Source: Rhypophila decipiens
Taxonomy: Eukaryota > Ascomycota > Sordariomycetes > Sordariales > Naviculisporaceae
Assembly (NCBI GenBank): GCA_033297075.1
Contig: MU858057.1
Coordinates: forward strand, 124,001 to 188,000
Length of the DNA stretch: 64,000 nucleotides
Reading direction: 5' to 3'
The notes below the pieces were generated by a model that saw nothing but the letters and a program-made list of their open reading frames with translations, did no database searches and was not told the DNA's origin. Positions 22,601 to 34,353 of the stretch are shown one piece after another (position 1 is the stretch's first letter; every line of letters begins with the position of its first letter). The position numbers and the translations under genes were made by a program.

Positions 22601-25600
22601 AGAAACGGCCTGCCATCTCATATTCAACATGTGTGTGTTTCAGCGCCGCGTCCTGGACTGACAGTCACTGACCGGACTGGCATATAGGGCGAGTTTGAGT
22701 TTGACTCTGACAGACCCGACATTTTCGTCATGTTCATTCCAACGCGCGAGGCCTCGCGACGTGGAGTAAGCTCTTACACGCAATATTTGAGCCCGAGATG
22801 AAGGGAGACGATACTCCTACTAGTAGTTGGAGGTCAAAGTGTCGTCATGTGGGCTCGTTTCTGGCCGCATCTTGGCCAGCGCCTGGGAGACCACTCAGTC
22901 TTGTTAATCCGATCCGGGGGGATGGCCAGTTCGTGATGGCCCATCGGGAGATCTCTGCTGTGGGGGCCACTTCCAGACTTCGTATCCTGAAGCACACAGT
23001 AAGTATTGTTGCTGAGAGCAGTAACAGAGCGAAGCACCTGAAACTTCAGAAACTTGTTCCTGACTTTGCCGTTGAATCGCATCTGGCCATCTCAAAGGAG
23101 CGAAAGCCGCCCTTGGACGCCAATCATGGCTGATCTGGGCAGCTGAAGTTGCGCGTCTTCGTGGAGTACAACTGTCCTGCGATGAGTAGTCAATTGCGAG
23201 CGCGATTCCATCCACCCTCTCAGCGCTGATTAAATAAAATGGTGTGCTTCTGGGGCGGGTATTTCCTCTTTGGCTCTTTGGCAGCCAACGACCCAACAAC
23301 GGTGAGAACACTTCACCTCACTGCTGAGGCGAGATCAGACGAACGGTGTCGTTGAACCGGGCAGCCTGGGTCGTTGATGACCAAAGTAGAGCCGTGCATG
23401 CTCCTAACGGTAAACTCAATTCCCAGGGCCCGCGATTCATTTCATGGCAACGAGATGAACCGTCCAGGTTTTGAACAAAGCCGTCAGCAATATATTCCCC
23501 TCAACTTGCGGCGTGCACCTCAGATGGGCAACTGCGGATACGACATCCAGCATCTGATATTCGGAGAATACTAAAATGCCGTAGTATCCGCACCGGAGCT
23601 GGTCGATCTCAATCTTGAAAGCCCCCTTGGAGTCTTGAATGCTTCCAAGTTGTGGATTGATGAGCTCGCCCTCCAGCTTCCAGGTACGGGATATCCGTGC
23701 CTGGATTCGACATGTCGTATCGAAACAACCGGGCCGCCCTTGGCTTGACCACATCACCATTGTTTCCTTTGTGCCGTCCATCGCCAAACTCAGGTACCCG
23801 TTCGTTTCGTTTCAGCCATTTTCAGCCACAGCCGCGACGAACAAAGGCGCTGGCGGCTGGAAAAAAGACAAAGGAGACATGGACGAGCGTCATGATTTCG
23901 ACTCATGAAGAATACGGCAGTCATGGTCTGCGGTGAGCCATTGACGAGAGTGGGAGCCGGGGATTAGTGGAATCCTCCTTTGCGGCACAACTGGGAGCTC
24001 GGAGAATAGAGTGCCAGATACAACGTGTGAGTCATGAATCGTAGCTTCTCTTCTCAGATTGCAGGTGCCACATTAACGAAGAAGGATTTGATGACATTGC
24101 CGAGTTATCGTACATATTGGCCCGTCCAATTTGTCTTGTGCCCCATGGCACCAGCAACGAGGTGGCGGGTTAAGGTAATCGGAAATGACGAATGAAAGAC
24201 ACTCGAAGGGGAAAATAAATCCAGGAATGAAAATGCTGTCGAAGCCTTCTGAGCCCCAATGTTGGCAGCTGTTGTGAATGATTGTGCATCGGCAATTCAA
24301 AAGACACGGAGAAGGAACCGAGTTTGAGAAAGGAAGGAGCCTGTGTGTGTTTTGTACTCGAGGTGGAGAGCGCAGGCAATGAACTCACACCGGTGATTCT
24401 GTGACTGGTTCCTTCCTTCACCGTGGATTGATGTCGAAGTGATAACATGCCCCTCGGGTCACGTGCAAAATGAACCTTCTTGACCAAATAGGAAATTTGA
24501 CATTCACCATCATCAATCACGCTCTTTCCCTCCCTTCCACTTCCCTGATCCCATCTGCCATGACACCTCAAGCCTCTTCAATCCCAATTCCGGTTTCGTC
24601 CAGACCTACACCTTTGGCCTGGGTCTTGGAAACACGGGTCCATCTTTCTCTTCATTCGTCCAAGTGTCCACAAACTCACCCGACCGATTGAAGTCCAGGA
24701 CGGCCCGAGTCCGCCTCCAAATGTTGATATGGATTCAGTCGCCGTCTGGTCCAATCCAGACTTCATCATGATAGCATCACCGCCACCCATCCACTTTTCC
24801 TGTCAACCACGATTCAATGAACAGCGTTCCAGCTTTGTCGTGAGACCAAGAGTCGTCCGATTCGCACATGAATCTACTCTGATCCGGGCTTGACAGCATT
24901 ACTCCCGATGCCTTCTTGTCATTGGACCCCGTGTTCCATGGTTGCCCCAACACCGCATCCGAACGCTTTTATTGAATGTCGTGCCGAAAAGAAACCCCAG
25001 GCGACTTCCGGGCTGCATTGTCACAAGTGTGACCGTGGTTGCGATGTTAGGCCAGCAAAGGCAAGTTGCATCTCTTGCGTTGTCCAAAGTCGCAGTTCTC
25101 ACAATGCCCATCGTTCCGGGGTGCCTATTTCGTTCATGATGCGGAAGATCAAAGGCAAGTTCCGTTTTGCTGCATTTCGAGTTTCTGGGGACCAAGCCCG
25201 GCCTGGCCACATCACTCCGGAACCGCTACTGCACCCGGTCCGGTCCACCTGATCAGGGCTCTGTTGGTCAACCACAGGATAAGAGATGGATCTGGCTGGC
25301 CAAGCCCACCCGGATTCGTTCTGCTCCGGCCTTGCCCAGTTGAGGGCCTACACGTGTTTCCAGATCACCCCTCGGCATCCGAATCTCGATCCAGCACCAA
25401 GCTCCGGCCTGGGCCAATGGTGACAGAAGGACCTGCCGACCTTGCTCTAGTCCTGGAACCTTACCGCCATTTGAGCTTTATGCTGCAGCACCCTCTTCGG
25501 GAAAACCCACGATGATCTCAACAGCCAGCAAGACCCTGTTGTTATAAGACCATGATGTGCAATCATGGAAACATGGTTACCCTCCTCGGAGCGGAGGGCA

Positions 25601-28336
25601 GCGGTGACTTTGGTCTCGGCCGAAGGGGGATCTCGGCATGCATGGTGCATGGCCTAGTGAGTGGTAGGGTGGTAGGAGATCGTATTATTTACACTACACC
25701 AGAAATGAGTGGTCCAGAGCAAGGCGGGCGAGTGTCCAAGGAGACTATCGATGGAGCGCAACCTTTGTCATTTGCTGCAATCTTCCCTCACAGCAGTGCT
25801 TGACCTGGCCACTTTAATCTATCTGGCATAAGGACAATGCATTGGCTGCAGGTGTGATAGACACCGCAGACATGGTGATGCCGATCGAGACAACAATCCT
25901 GCCATCGTCCGGCTTGAATATGGGCCAAGACGCAATGCCGCCGGGATGGAATCGAGCACTGCATCCGCCTCCCGTTGCCTGTCTGCCGAAATAGGACGGA
26001 ACAAGTACGTGGAGCGCGATATCCTTGTCTGTCCCTGTCTTGTCAAACTGCAAGTCTCGTTTGCGGCGGCTCCAGAGGGTTTGCTCGTACCTTTTACGAT
26101 CTCTTCACCCCCGAGGCTATATGGTATACACCACGTCCGATCATGTGCAGGAGAGCCAGAGGCAGAGCAAAACGATACGCGAGTGGCACAAGTCGGCAGG
26201 CCGGCACGGCGTGATGGAAACGGTCTCTGATCTGTTGGTGCCAGACGGGCCGAAAGCAGAGATTCGCAAGGTCAGAATTGAGATCTGACGCGGCAGCGAA
26301 GTCAGATGCCGAAGCAGAGCAGGATGCGAATGCACGCTTGTGCTGCATGGAATTGCTTCTTTCTGTTGGGTCTCGCTGCCCAACTGGTTCGCATGCCCGA
26401 ACCAACCCACCACCACTGTTCACGGGTGGCCCTCCGTCGTTGATGCTGCCGGATACCGACTGCTTGTTTGCCTGGTGCATATATCACTAGGAGCAACCAA
26501 TACCAAGGTCAGATTCTAGCCACCTTCAACAGAAGGAGAAATCTGTCCGTGTCACAGAGGACCCCGAGAGATTTCGGTACTCGTTTGAACGGTCAAAAGA
26601 CCACAGGAAGGACAGTAGAAGACATTTGGTAAGATATGCCGGCCATGAAATTTTCCCTCTTAGTTATCTGCAGCCGGTAGCATCTCGGCTTTAGACCCGA
26701 GTTCGCCTGCGGGATCTGATCTGAGGTTGAGACGAGTGAATCAGGGGACATGGCCAACAGTCTGAGGCTAAGACCTCGTCACTTTGAAATCGCCCTTCAT
26801 CTAAGAAGTTGGAGCAGGGCGGTATCCTATCCCCTCGATAGAAAAAACTCCGCGGGATCCAAGACGATATTCAAGGGGTCCTCTCGCCATGATCTATCTG
26901 CCTTTGTCTCAGGTTTTGGCTCTTCCAACTATGGGGCTTCACCATCCATGATGAGTAAGGTGATGGGACTAAGGCATGCAGCACGCGTGCAGACAGCTGC
27001 AATCTGCGGTGGATCAATCATGTGTAACACCGAGCGAGATGTTTGTTGGTGGCCGCTGCTGGCGTATTGGCGCCAGAAGAAGGAGGAGGCGACGATGTGC
27101 TCAGGGTCTGCGATGCAATGAGAACAAGGATGAAGGTGCTTCCGCATCGAACACCCAAACCCCACGGATAACCCCGCGCCAGATCTGGGTCGTTGGCCTT
27201 GCATGGACCAACCGGGATAGGTCACGCCTCGTCTCTTGACAACTTGCTTCTCCATCTTTGTAGATGTCTCCGATAAAGGCACCCTGACCTGTGTTGGGAC
27301 TAGAACACGTCAAGGGTACCGGCTGGAAACATGTCCAAGATTAGAGCTGTCAAGATGCTGGGATGGGACCGGTTACGCAACACAGCAGATGGACGTGGGA
27401 TAGCCTAGAGCCCTGATGTTGTTCCGGTACCAGAGTTCGAGGCAGATTCACACCATGGTCGGCGTAGATGAACTTGTTGACGTCTGGCTGCTAATTCATC
27501 ATCCCAAGTGTAGCTGCTGAGCACGGTAGATGATCTGCAATGAGGTTCTAGAAACCCCGGTCCAATTTGATGTCCATGGCTGCTCAAGGCTGGAGCAGTT
27601 AAATACGCAGCAGTTTCCCCCCAGACTCACTGCTCTTTCCCTCTCTCCAGACCCTAGCTGGACCGAGGATCTTGCTGCTCGTCCCTTGAGCAACGCAGGT
27701 ACCGACTGCTATTGAAGTGGCTCCACCATTATTTACAGTAAGGAAGCAACTCGCCCTGTTCTTCTTCTTTCTCTGCCCAAGCCCTTTCCTTTTTGAGTTT
27801 GGCTTGTCACTCTCTCGTCAGTATTCTAACAATCCGCTTTGGCAGGAATTAACGTCACGGTATCAGCAGAGTGCATGCCTTGCCTGCCTCCTAAGGCTTC
27901 ACCTGTAATACGTCCGTTCCTCCCCATCTTGTCAAGATATAACCCGATCGACACTGCCGAACTTTGAGGTTGTTTGAGGATCGAACCTGGCTAGCCTGAT
28001 CCTCCACCGATCCCGAAGAAAAGCCCGATCGATCATCTTTCTGCCCCAGAGGTTTTGCCCAACCCCCACATTCTGTTGACAGCACGAGAATCCCACTTCC
28101 TGCACTGGCGGTACATCCCATCGGTCCGTTAGATCATCGCATCCATTCTAGGAGTCTTGTCCGATCTGGTTCCGGCCTCTTTTACCTTGATAGTCTCGAT
28201 CTGAGTCTTGGCCTGCCTCTCTTCACTGATTTGCTGCCTTCACTGCTCTTTCGTTAGACAAGTCGGGGTTTCCCCTCCCTAGCCTGCCTTTTTCTTCCAG
28301 GTGCAACGGAGAGAACAGGACGCAGACCGTCCGACC
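19693..28336. other. 8.6-kb stretch without a recognisable gene
   Basis: This lies between the divergent 5' ends of the Msb2-like and FKBP genes. No known family was recognised in it and no multi-exon gene could be built. The longest anonymous frames are about 115-135 codons; one is 23437-23787 minus, with KIEIDQLRCGYYGILVF. It is of ordinary base composition, without transposon frames or AT-rich islands. A short AT palindrome occurs around 22270 (ttaattaattattaatta). It probably holds long promoters, untranslated leaders or non-coding transcripts. Confidence 0.55.
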
Positions 28337-29147
28337 ATGGGAGTTGTCAAGACTACTACCGCGGGAGGCCACGGAGCGAGACCAGAGCCTGGGGACGAAG
28401 TCACGATGGAGTACACGGGATGGCTGAAGGATCCATCTCAGCCGGATGGCAAAGGGGACCAGTGAGTTTATGCCCCATCCTTCGTATCCTTCGTTTGCGG
28501 TTTTGTTTCCCGAATGGAGTAGGGAGAGCTGGGATTTATTGTTTCCTTTGGGTTCATGGAAAAGAGACTGTCTCTTCAATGTGACCCCGATACGGAGCAC
28601 TCTTGGACTGACATTAAAAACTGCATCGTGTTTTATGCGGATAGGTTTGACTCGTCGGATGATCACGGCGGCGAGTTCAAGACGGCAATAGGCGTTGGCC
28701 GTGTTATTCAAGGTAATCTTGACTTGATTCGTTTCAACAGCAGCCCATTTGCTGACCTTCTGCTTCTCCAACAGGGTGGGATGAGGCTGTACTAGAGATG
28801 CAAGAGGGCGAGAGGGCCACATTGGACATCACCAGTGACTATGCTTATGGAGAGCGGTGAGTTTCTGTTTGCATTTCTTTGAAGCCTCGGGCTTCTCCCC
28901 AGCCTCTATGATGTCACAGGTCGCGCCCATATTGGACTGAGAAATTTGCTTAAGAACGGAAGTTCTTGCTAACTTGGGTTTTACGTGCTTCAGAGGCTTC
29001 CGCGGTCATATACCACCCAATGCTGATCTCATCTTGTGGGTTACTATCGACTCCTGAACCATGTCTTTGCGAATAGCGAAGAATACAGTTCCTCGCTGAC
29101 ATGGCTGAAACAGTGATGTCTATCTCAAGAGGATCAAGCCAGCGTGA
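28337..29147 (+). CDS. fpr1: FKBP-type peptidyl-prolyl cis-trans isomerase (FKBP12)
   Basis: This small cytosolic prolyl isomerase is the FK506/rapamycin receptor, which with drug bound inhibits calcineurin or TOR. It has five exons (28337-28461, 28645-28712, 28775-28856, 28994-29035, 29114-29147) giving 116 residues, close to the family's usual 107-120. All pocket residues are visible: Y26, F43-D44, F53, V62-I63, W66, Y89 and F106, which correspond to human Y26, F36-D37, F46, V55-I56, W59, Y82 and F99. The start MGVVKTTTAGG is in good context (ACCATGG). The 5' splice site of intron 4 is GTGGGT, slightly weak. No membrane anchor or extra domain is present, so it is the single-domain form. It lies 1.2 kb before the E1 gene on the same strand. 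Confidence 0.95.
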
Positions 29148-30367
29148 GCTCATAGTTCACTGAAGTCGATAACCGGCTGAGTTGATATCCATCTCGCAGC
29201 AAGTCGGGGGACAGGAATACGTGCGGCTCTCACGACCTTTGCTGTTGGACTGGACAGGGACCCTTGTCAGAATACGTTATGTGAGGTCTAGAGACCTGAT
29301 ACTTTTATGGATTGCTTTACCAAGGAGTTATGCGGGAAGACAGGAAACAAGAAACGGGTATTGTACACGCAAGGAACCAGACGGATGGACGGAGTTATGG
29401 ATTATAAAGCATCTTCTTGTCGCTGAAACGGAACCAACGATCAAGCGACCTCGCCCTCTAACTGGGCAGCGAAAAGGGGATGTGGGTAAATATATCTTCC
29501 CTAGGGGTCGGACATTTTTGTGTGATGAATAATCAAATCACTTTTTATGGAAAAGTTGATCCCCCTTTTGCTCTGGGAGGCAACTCTTGGATGACAAAGG
29601 AAGGCTGTGAACCCTAACCCTTGGATGATGCACCATCATCGATGGGATGAGATGGTGAGTCGATGACCTCAGGCGCCAGTCCGAGCTGGGGGTAGTGCGG
29701 GGGTTGGATCTTGGGCAGCCCCACCCGTGCATCTGACAAACTGTTCCGTACCTGATACGGAGTACTAGACGTACCGAATAGGTTCGGGGAATAACAGCTC
29801 TTGACTCCTTACCATTTGGTCACATTTTTCAGGCATTGTTAGTGTAGGAATCGTAAAAGGAAGCAAGAATATATGGATCAATATTCTTTAACCCCTGTAG
29901 CAATCAACTTGTCTCATATGGCTGCGTAACTTGATCGGCAAGCTCGGCACTCTGCAGTCTTCTAGATGCATCCATGTCGAGAATCCCGCCCTGGGGCTGG
30001 GTGCCTGGTACAATACACCGTAACCTGATTGTACAGTACGTTACCTGAGCTGGTGGCGGGGCTTGCCTGCGGGGCTTGCGGGGCTGACTACTGCTGACGT
30101 TTGGTTGCCCAAACACCACCGCCTGGACAACCAGCAGTAGCTTTCCCGTCGCTCTCCAACGTCTTTTCGCCCTGAACTAAAAAGTCAACTTCTTTCGCAC
30201 CTACAACTACAACAGCAATAACAATCGCACGCATACACACTCTTCGAGACCGCCATAGAGCTTTCAAAGCAACAGAACATCGCAGACCTCGCAGCCGCCT
30301 AACGTCCGTCAAACTGGGGAAGCGCAAAATATCCGACGGGGACTTGACTTCTTCCCTCAAAAGAACC
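29148..30367. other. 1.2-kb intergenic region
   Basis: 3' flank of the FKBP gene and promoter of the E1 gene. It holds one TACGGAGTA at 29756-29764. No gene is supported. Confidence 0.65.
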
Positions 30368-33300
30368 ATGACTGTACGTCTGGCCATTCCCTTCAGGGCC
30401 TCGTCAGAGCTTCACACATGTTTGCTCAGGCTTCCCCCCCTCCCCCCCACCAAACAAATCTACCAGCATGGCCATCTCCATAGCCAGAACATAGCTGATA
30501 TCGTATGTTCCCATGGATAGGACAAGAAGCTCCCCGAGGTCGACCTCGTGACCCGGATGCAGGTCGACGAGTCTGTGGCCGGCAACACCACCGAAATTGA
30601 CGAGGGTCTCTACAGTCGCCAGCTCTATGTATTGGGACACGAGGCCATGAAGCGCATGGGCGCTTCCAATGTGCTCATCGTCGGTCTCAAGGGCCTCGGT
30701 GTCGAGATCGCCAAGAACATTGCGCTCGCTGGCGTAAAGAGTCTAACCCTCTACGACCCCGAACCCGTTGCTATCGCCGATCTCTCGTCGCAGTTCTTCC
30801 TTCGGCCTGATGATGTTGGAAACCCGCGAGACCAAGTCACTGCCCCTCGCGTTGCCGAGCTCAACGCATACACACCCGTTAACATCCACAACTCGGCAAG
30901 GTACATGACGGCCCCCCTTTGCCGATATAGGAATGAGGACATGATAAGGACTAACATGGTTGCGTCTGAACAGTATCGGCGAGAACCTGAGCCAGTTTGA
31001 CAAATACGAGGTCGTTGTCCTGACAAACACACCGCTTGATTTGCAACTGGCCATCGGAGACTATTGCCACAAGAAGGGCATCTTCGTTGTCAGCGCCGAG
31101 ACTTACGGCCTCTTCGGTTCCATTTTCTGCGATTTTGGCGAGAACTTTGCCGTGATAGACTCAACGGGCGAAAATCCTGTCAGTGGCATTGTCGCCGGTA
31201 TCGACGAGGAAGGTCTTGTCTCTGCCCTCGACGAGACACGACACGGACTCGAGGACGGCGACTATGTCACATTTTCCGAAATCGAAGGGATGGAAGGGCT
31301 GAACGGCTGCGAACCCCGGAAGGTTACTGTGAAGGGCCCCTATACCTTCTCCATCGGCGATGTATCAGGATTGGGCCAGTACAAGAAGAACGGCTTGTAC
31401 CAGCAAGTCAAGATGCCAAAGTTCCTCAACTTCAAGACCATCTCTGAAGCCATCAAGGAACCCGAATTTTTGGTGTCTGACTGGGCAAAGTTTGACCGTC
31501 CCCAGCAACTCCATATTGGGTTCCAGGCTCTCCATGCTTTCGCCAAGGCGCAGGGACGTTTGCCGCGGCCCATGAACGAGGATGATGCCCTGGTCGTGAT
31601 CAACTCTGCCAAGGAGTTCGCCAAAGCCGAGGGTATCGAGGTGGAATTCGACGAGAAGATTCTCAAGGAGCTCAGCTTCCAGGCTACTGGCAACCTTAGC
31701 CCTATGGCAGCATTCTTTGGTGGTCTCACGGCGCAGGAGGTGCTCAAGGCTGTTTCAGGAAAGTTCCACCCGATCAAGCAGTACATGTACTTTGACTCGT
31801 TAGAATCCCTGCCTACCAAGTCTGCTCGCTCAGAAGAGCTGTGCAAGCCTCTTGGTACCCGATACGATGGGCAAATCGCTGTGTTTGGCAAGGAGTTCCA
31901 GGACAAGATTGCCAATGTTAAGCAGTTCCTGGTCGGCGCCGGCGCCATCGGATGCGAAATGCTCAAGAACTGGGCCATGATTGGGCTTGGCACGGGGCCT
32001 GAAGGCAAGATCACGGTGACGGATATGGATTCCATCGAAAAGAGCAATCTGAACCGACAGTTCCTTTTCCGTCCGAAAGATGTGGGCCAGATGAAGAGCG
32101 ATTGCGCGGCACATGCCGTCCAGGCCATGAACCCTGATCTCAAAGGACACATCGTGACCCTCAAGGAGCGCGTCAGCCCGGAAACAGAGCACGTCTTCAA
32201 CGAGGACTTTTGGAAGAGCTTGGACGGTGTGACCAATGCTCTGGACAATGTGGAGGCGCGCGCATACGTCGACAGGAGATGCGTCTTCTTCCACCTGCCT
32301 TTGCTCGAGAGCGGAACTCTTGGTACCAAGGGCAACACGCAAGTGGTTCTCCCCAGAATCACCGAGTCGTACTCTTCTTCCCAAGATCCCCCCGAGCAGT
32401 CTTTCCCCATGTGCACTCTCCGCAGTTTCCCCAACCGGATTGAGCACACCATAGCCTGGGCCCGCGAGCTCTTTGAGACGTCGTTCGTCAAGTCTGCCGA
32501 GACTGCCAATCTCTACCTGACGCAGCCCAACTACCTCCAGAGCACGCTAAAGCAGGGTGGCAACGAGAAGGCAACGCTGGAGACGCTGCTCAACTACCTC
32601 AAGGACGAGCGGCCACTCACGTTTGAGGACTGTGTGCAGTGGGCCCGGAACCTTTTCGAGAAGGAGTACGCGAATAAGATTCAGCAGCTGCTCCACAACT
32701 TTCCCAAGGATTCCGTATCTTCGGCCGGGACGCCGTTCTGGTCTGGACCGAAGCGGGCGCCCGACCCCCTCAAGTTTGACCCCGAGAACCTGACTCACTT
32801 CTCGTTCCTCGAGGCAGCTACGAACCTGCATGCTTTCAACTACAACATCAACGTCAAGGGCAAAGGAAAGACCGACTACCTCCAAGCGCTGGATTCCATG
32901 ATCATTCCTGATTTCTCGCCAGACTCCAATGTCAAGATTCAGGCGGACGATAAGGACCCTGTAAGTGCTCGCCTTTGTACGACATGGATCTCTTGTGCTG
33001 ACAGAAATAGGACCCGAATGCTGCAAGCAGTTCCTTTGATGACACTGCCGAGCTGGAGAGACTTACGGCCGCCCTCCCAGATCCCAAGTCGCTAGCGGGT
33101 TTTAAGCTCACCCCTGTCGAGTTTGAGAAGGACGACGACACCAACTACCATATCGACTTCATCACGGCCGCCAGCAACCTGCGTGCCGAGAACTACAAGA
33201 TCGAGCAGGCCGACCGCCACAAGACCAAGTTCATCGCCGGCAAGATCATCCCCGCCATCGCCACCACGACGGCCCTCGTCACCGGTCTCGTCGTGCTCGA

Positions 33301-33745
33301 GCTCTACAAGATCATCGACGGCAAGGACGACATTGAGCAGTACAAGAATGGGTTCGTCAACCTGGCGCTTCCGTTCTTTGGCTTCAGCGAGCCCATTGCC
33401 AGCCCCAAGGTCGAGTACACGGGACCCAACGGCAAGGTGACGCTCGACAAGATCTGGGACCGGTTTGAGATGTCGGATATCACTCTGCGCGAGCTCATTG
33501 ACGACTTTGAGAAGCGCGGCTTGACCATTTCCATGTTGAGCTCGGGCGTTAGCTTGCTGTATGCGGCTTTCTTTCCCGCTGCCAAGCGCAAGGACAAGTA
33601 TGGCATGAAGCTTAGCCAGCTGGTCGAGACGGTCTCCAAGAAGCCGATCCCTGATCACCAAAAGGAGGTCATCTTTGAGGTTGTCACGGAGGATGCCGCC
33701 GGCGAGGACGTTGAGGTTCCTTATCTCAAGGTCAAGATTAGGTAA
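30368..33745 (+). CDS. uba1: Ubiquitin-activating enzyme E1
   Basis: This enzyme uses ATP to adenylate ubiquitin, binds it as a thioester and passes it to E2 enzymes; it is essential in fungi. The exons are 30368-30373, 30521-30900, 30974-32960 and 33011-33745, giving 1035 residues (yeast Uba1 has 1024). The N-terminal inactive adenylation half begins [17 protein letters not shown] and has a [12 protein letters not shown] nucleotide-fold motif near residue 57. The active half has [14 protein letters not shown] near 450 and [17 protein letters not shown]. The catalytic cysteine is C609 in [10 protein letters not shown]. The C-terminal ubiquitin-fold domain is about 940-1035. The first exon is only ATG ACT, followed by a 147-nt intron; this is inferred from splice signals, and the alternative start is the ATG at 30548. 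It converges on the transcription factor. Confidence 0.96.
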
Positions 33746-34353
33746 ATGCTCATGATAGGGGCTGAGATTACTGGGATTTATTCGATTTATTTGATTAGAG
33801 TGCCTGTTTTTCTTACTCCTCGACGCTTCTCTTTTTCTCTTTTCTCTTACCCAAGCCGTGGGCCAGCAGGAAGAAAGGGTACCGTATCCGTGTCGCATGT
33901 TGTATACCAAGTACGCTTCATAGCGCACTCACTGTTAGTGATGGGGAATAGAGCTATAGTTGTCGGTGAAGAGACGGAAACCAAAAGCGCGAGGAAATGG
34001 AGAAGGGAGAAAGAAGGAAAGATAAATGAATTCACTACTGCTTATATAGCAATGAGACTCGCGCTATTGCACATTTGTTTGAGTTTTGAGATGGCCATGT
34101 GGATTCGGTCAGCAAGGTGTTGTTGTTTTACCCCTATTTTTCTGTTGACCCCTGCCTGATTTTCCATTATCCCTCTTGTTGACGTCAACTGTTTACATGT
34201 TGAAATCGTCACCCAACCCAATCAATGGATCGTTCGGTCGAGTATATTGTCAATTCTTGTTCTCTACAGTTCATCAAGTAAAAACAAAATAACCAATCCC
34301 CATTCCATTCCATTCTATCCCAACCGCAACCAACCGCAACTTGATTAAGGTAT
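33746..34353. other. Convergent intergenic region (608 bp)
   Basis: Shared 3' flank of the E1 gene (+) and the Zn2Cys6 factor (-). It is AT-rich with short direct repeats such as caaccgcaac. No gene is supported. Confidence 0.7.

Noticed and set aside
27960..27985. B-box-like GGTTCGATCC on the minus strand near 27970
   Set aside because: No matching A box or foldable cloverleaf lies upstream at proper spacing, so a tRNA was not called.
19693..28336. Transposon remnants in the long intergenic regions
   Set aside because: No reverse transcriptase, integrase or transposase frames, no long terminal repeats and no AT-rich mutated islands were seen by eye; short non-autonomous elements cannot be excluded.
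28223..28822. 199-codon minus-strand frame overlapping the FKBP gene
   Set aside because: It crosses FKBP exons and introns without any domain. The FKBP model explains the region with all pocket residues present.
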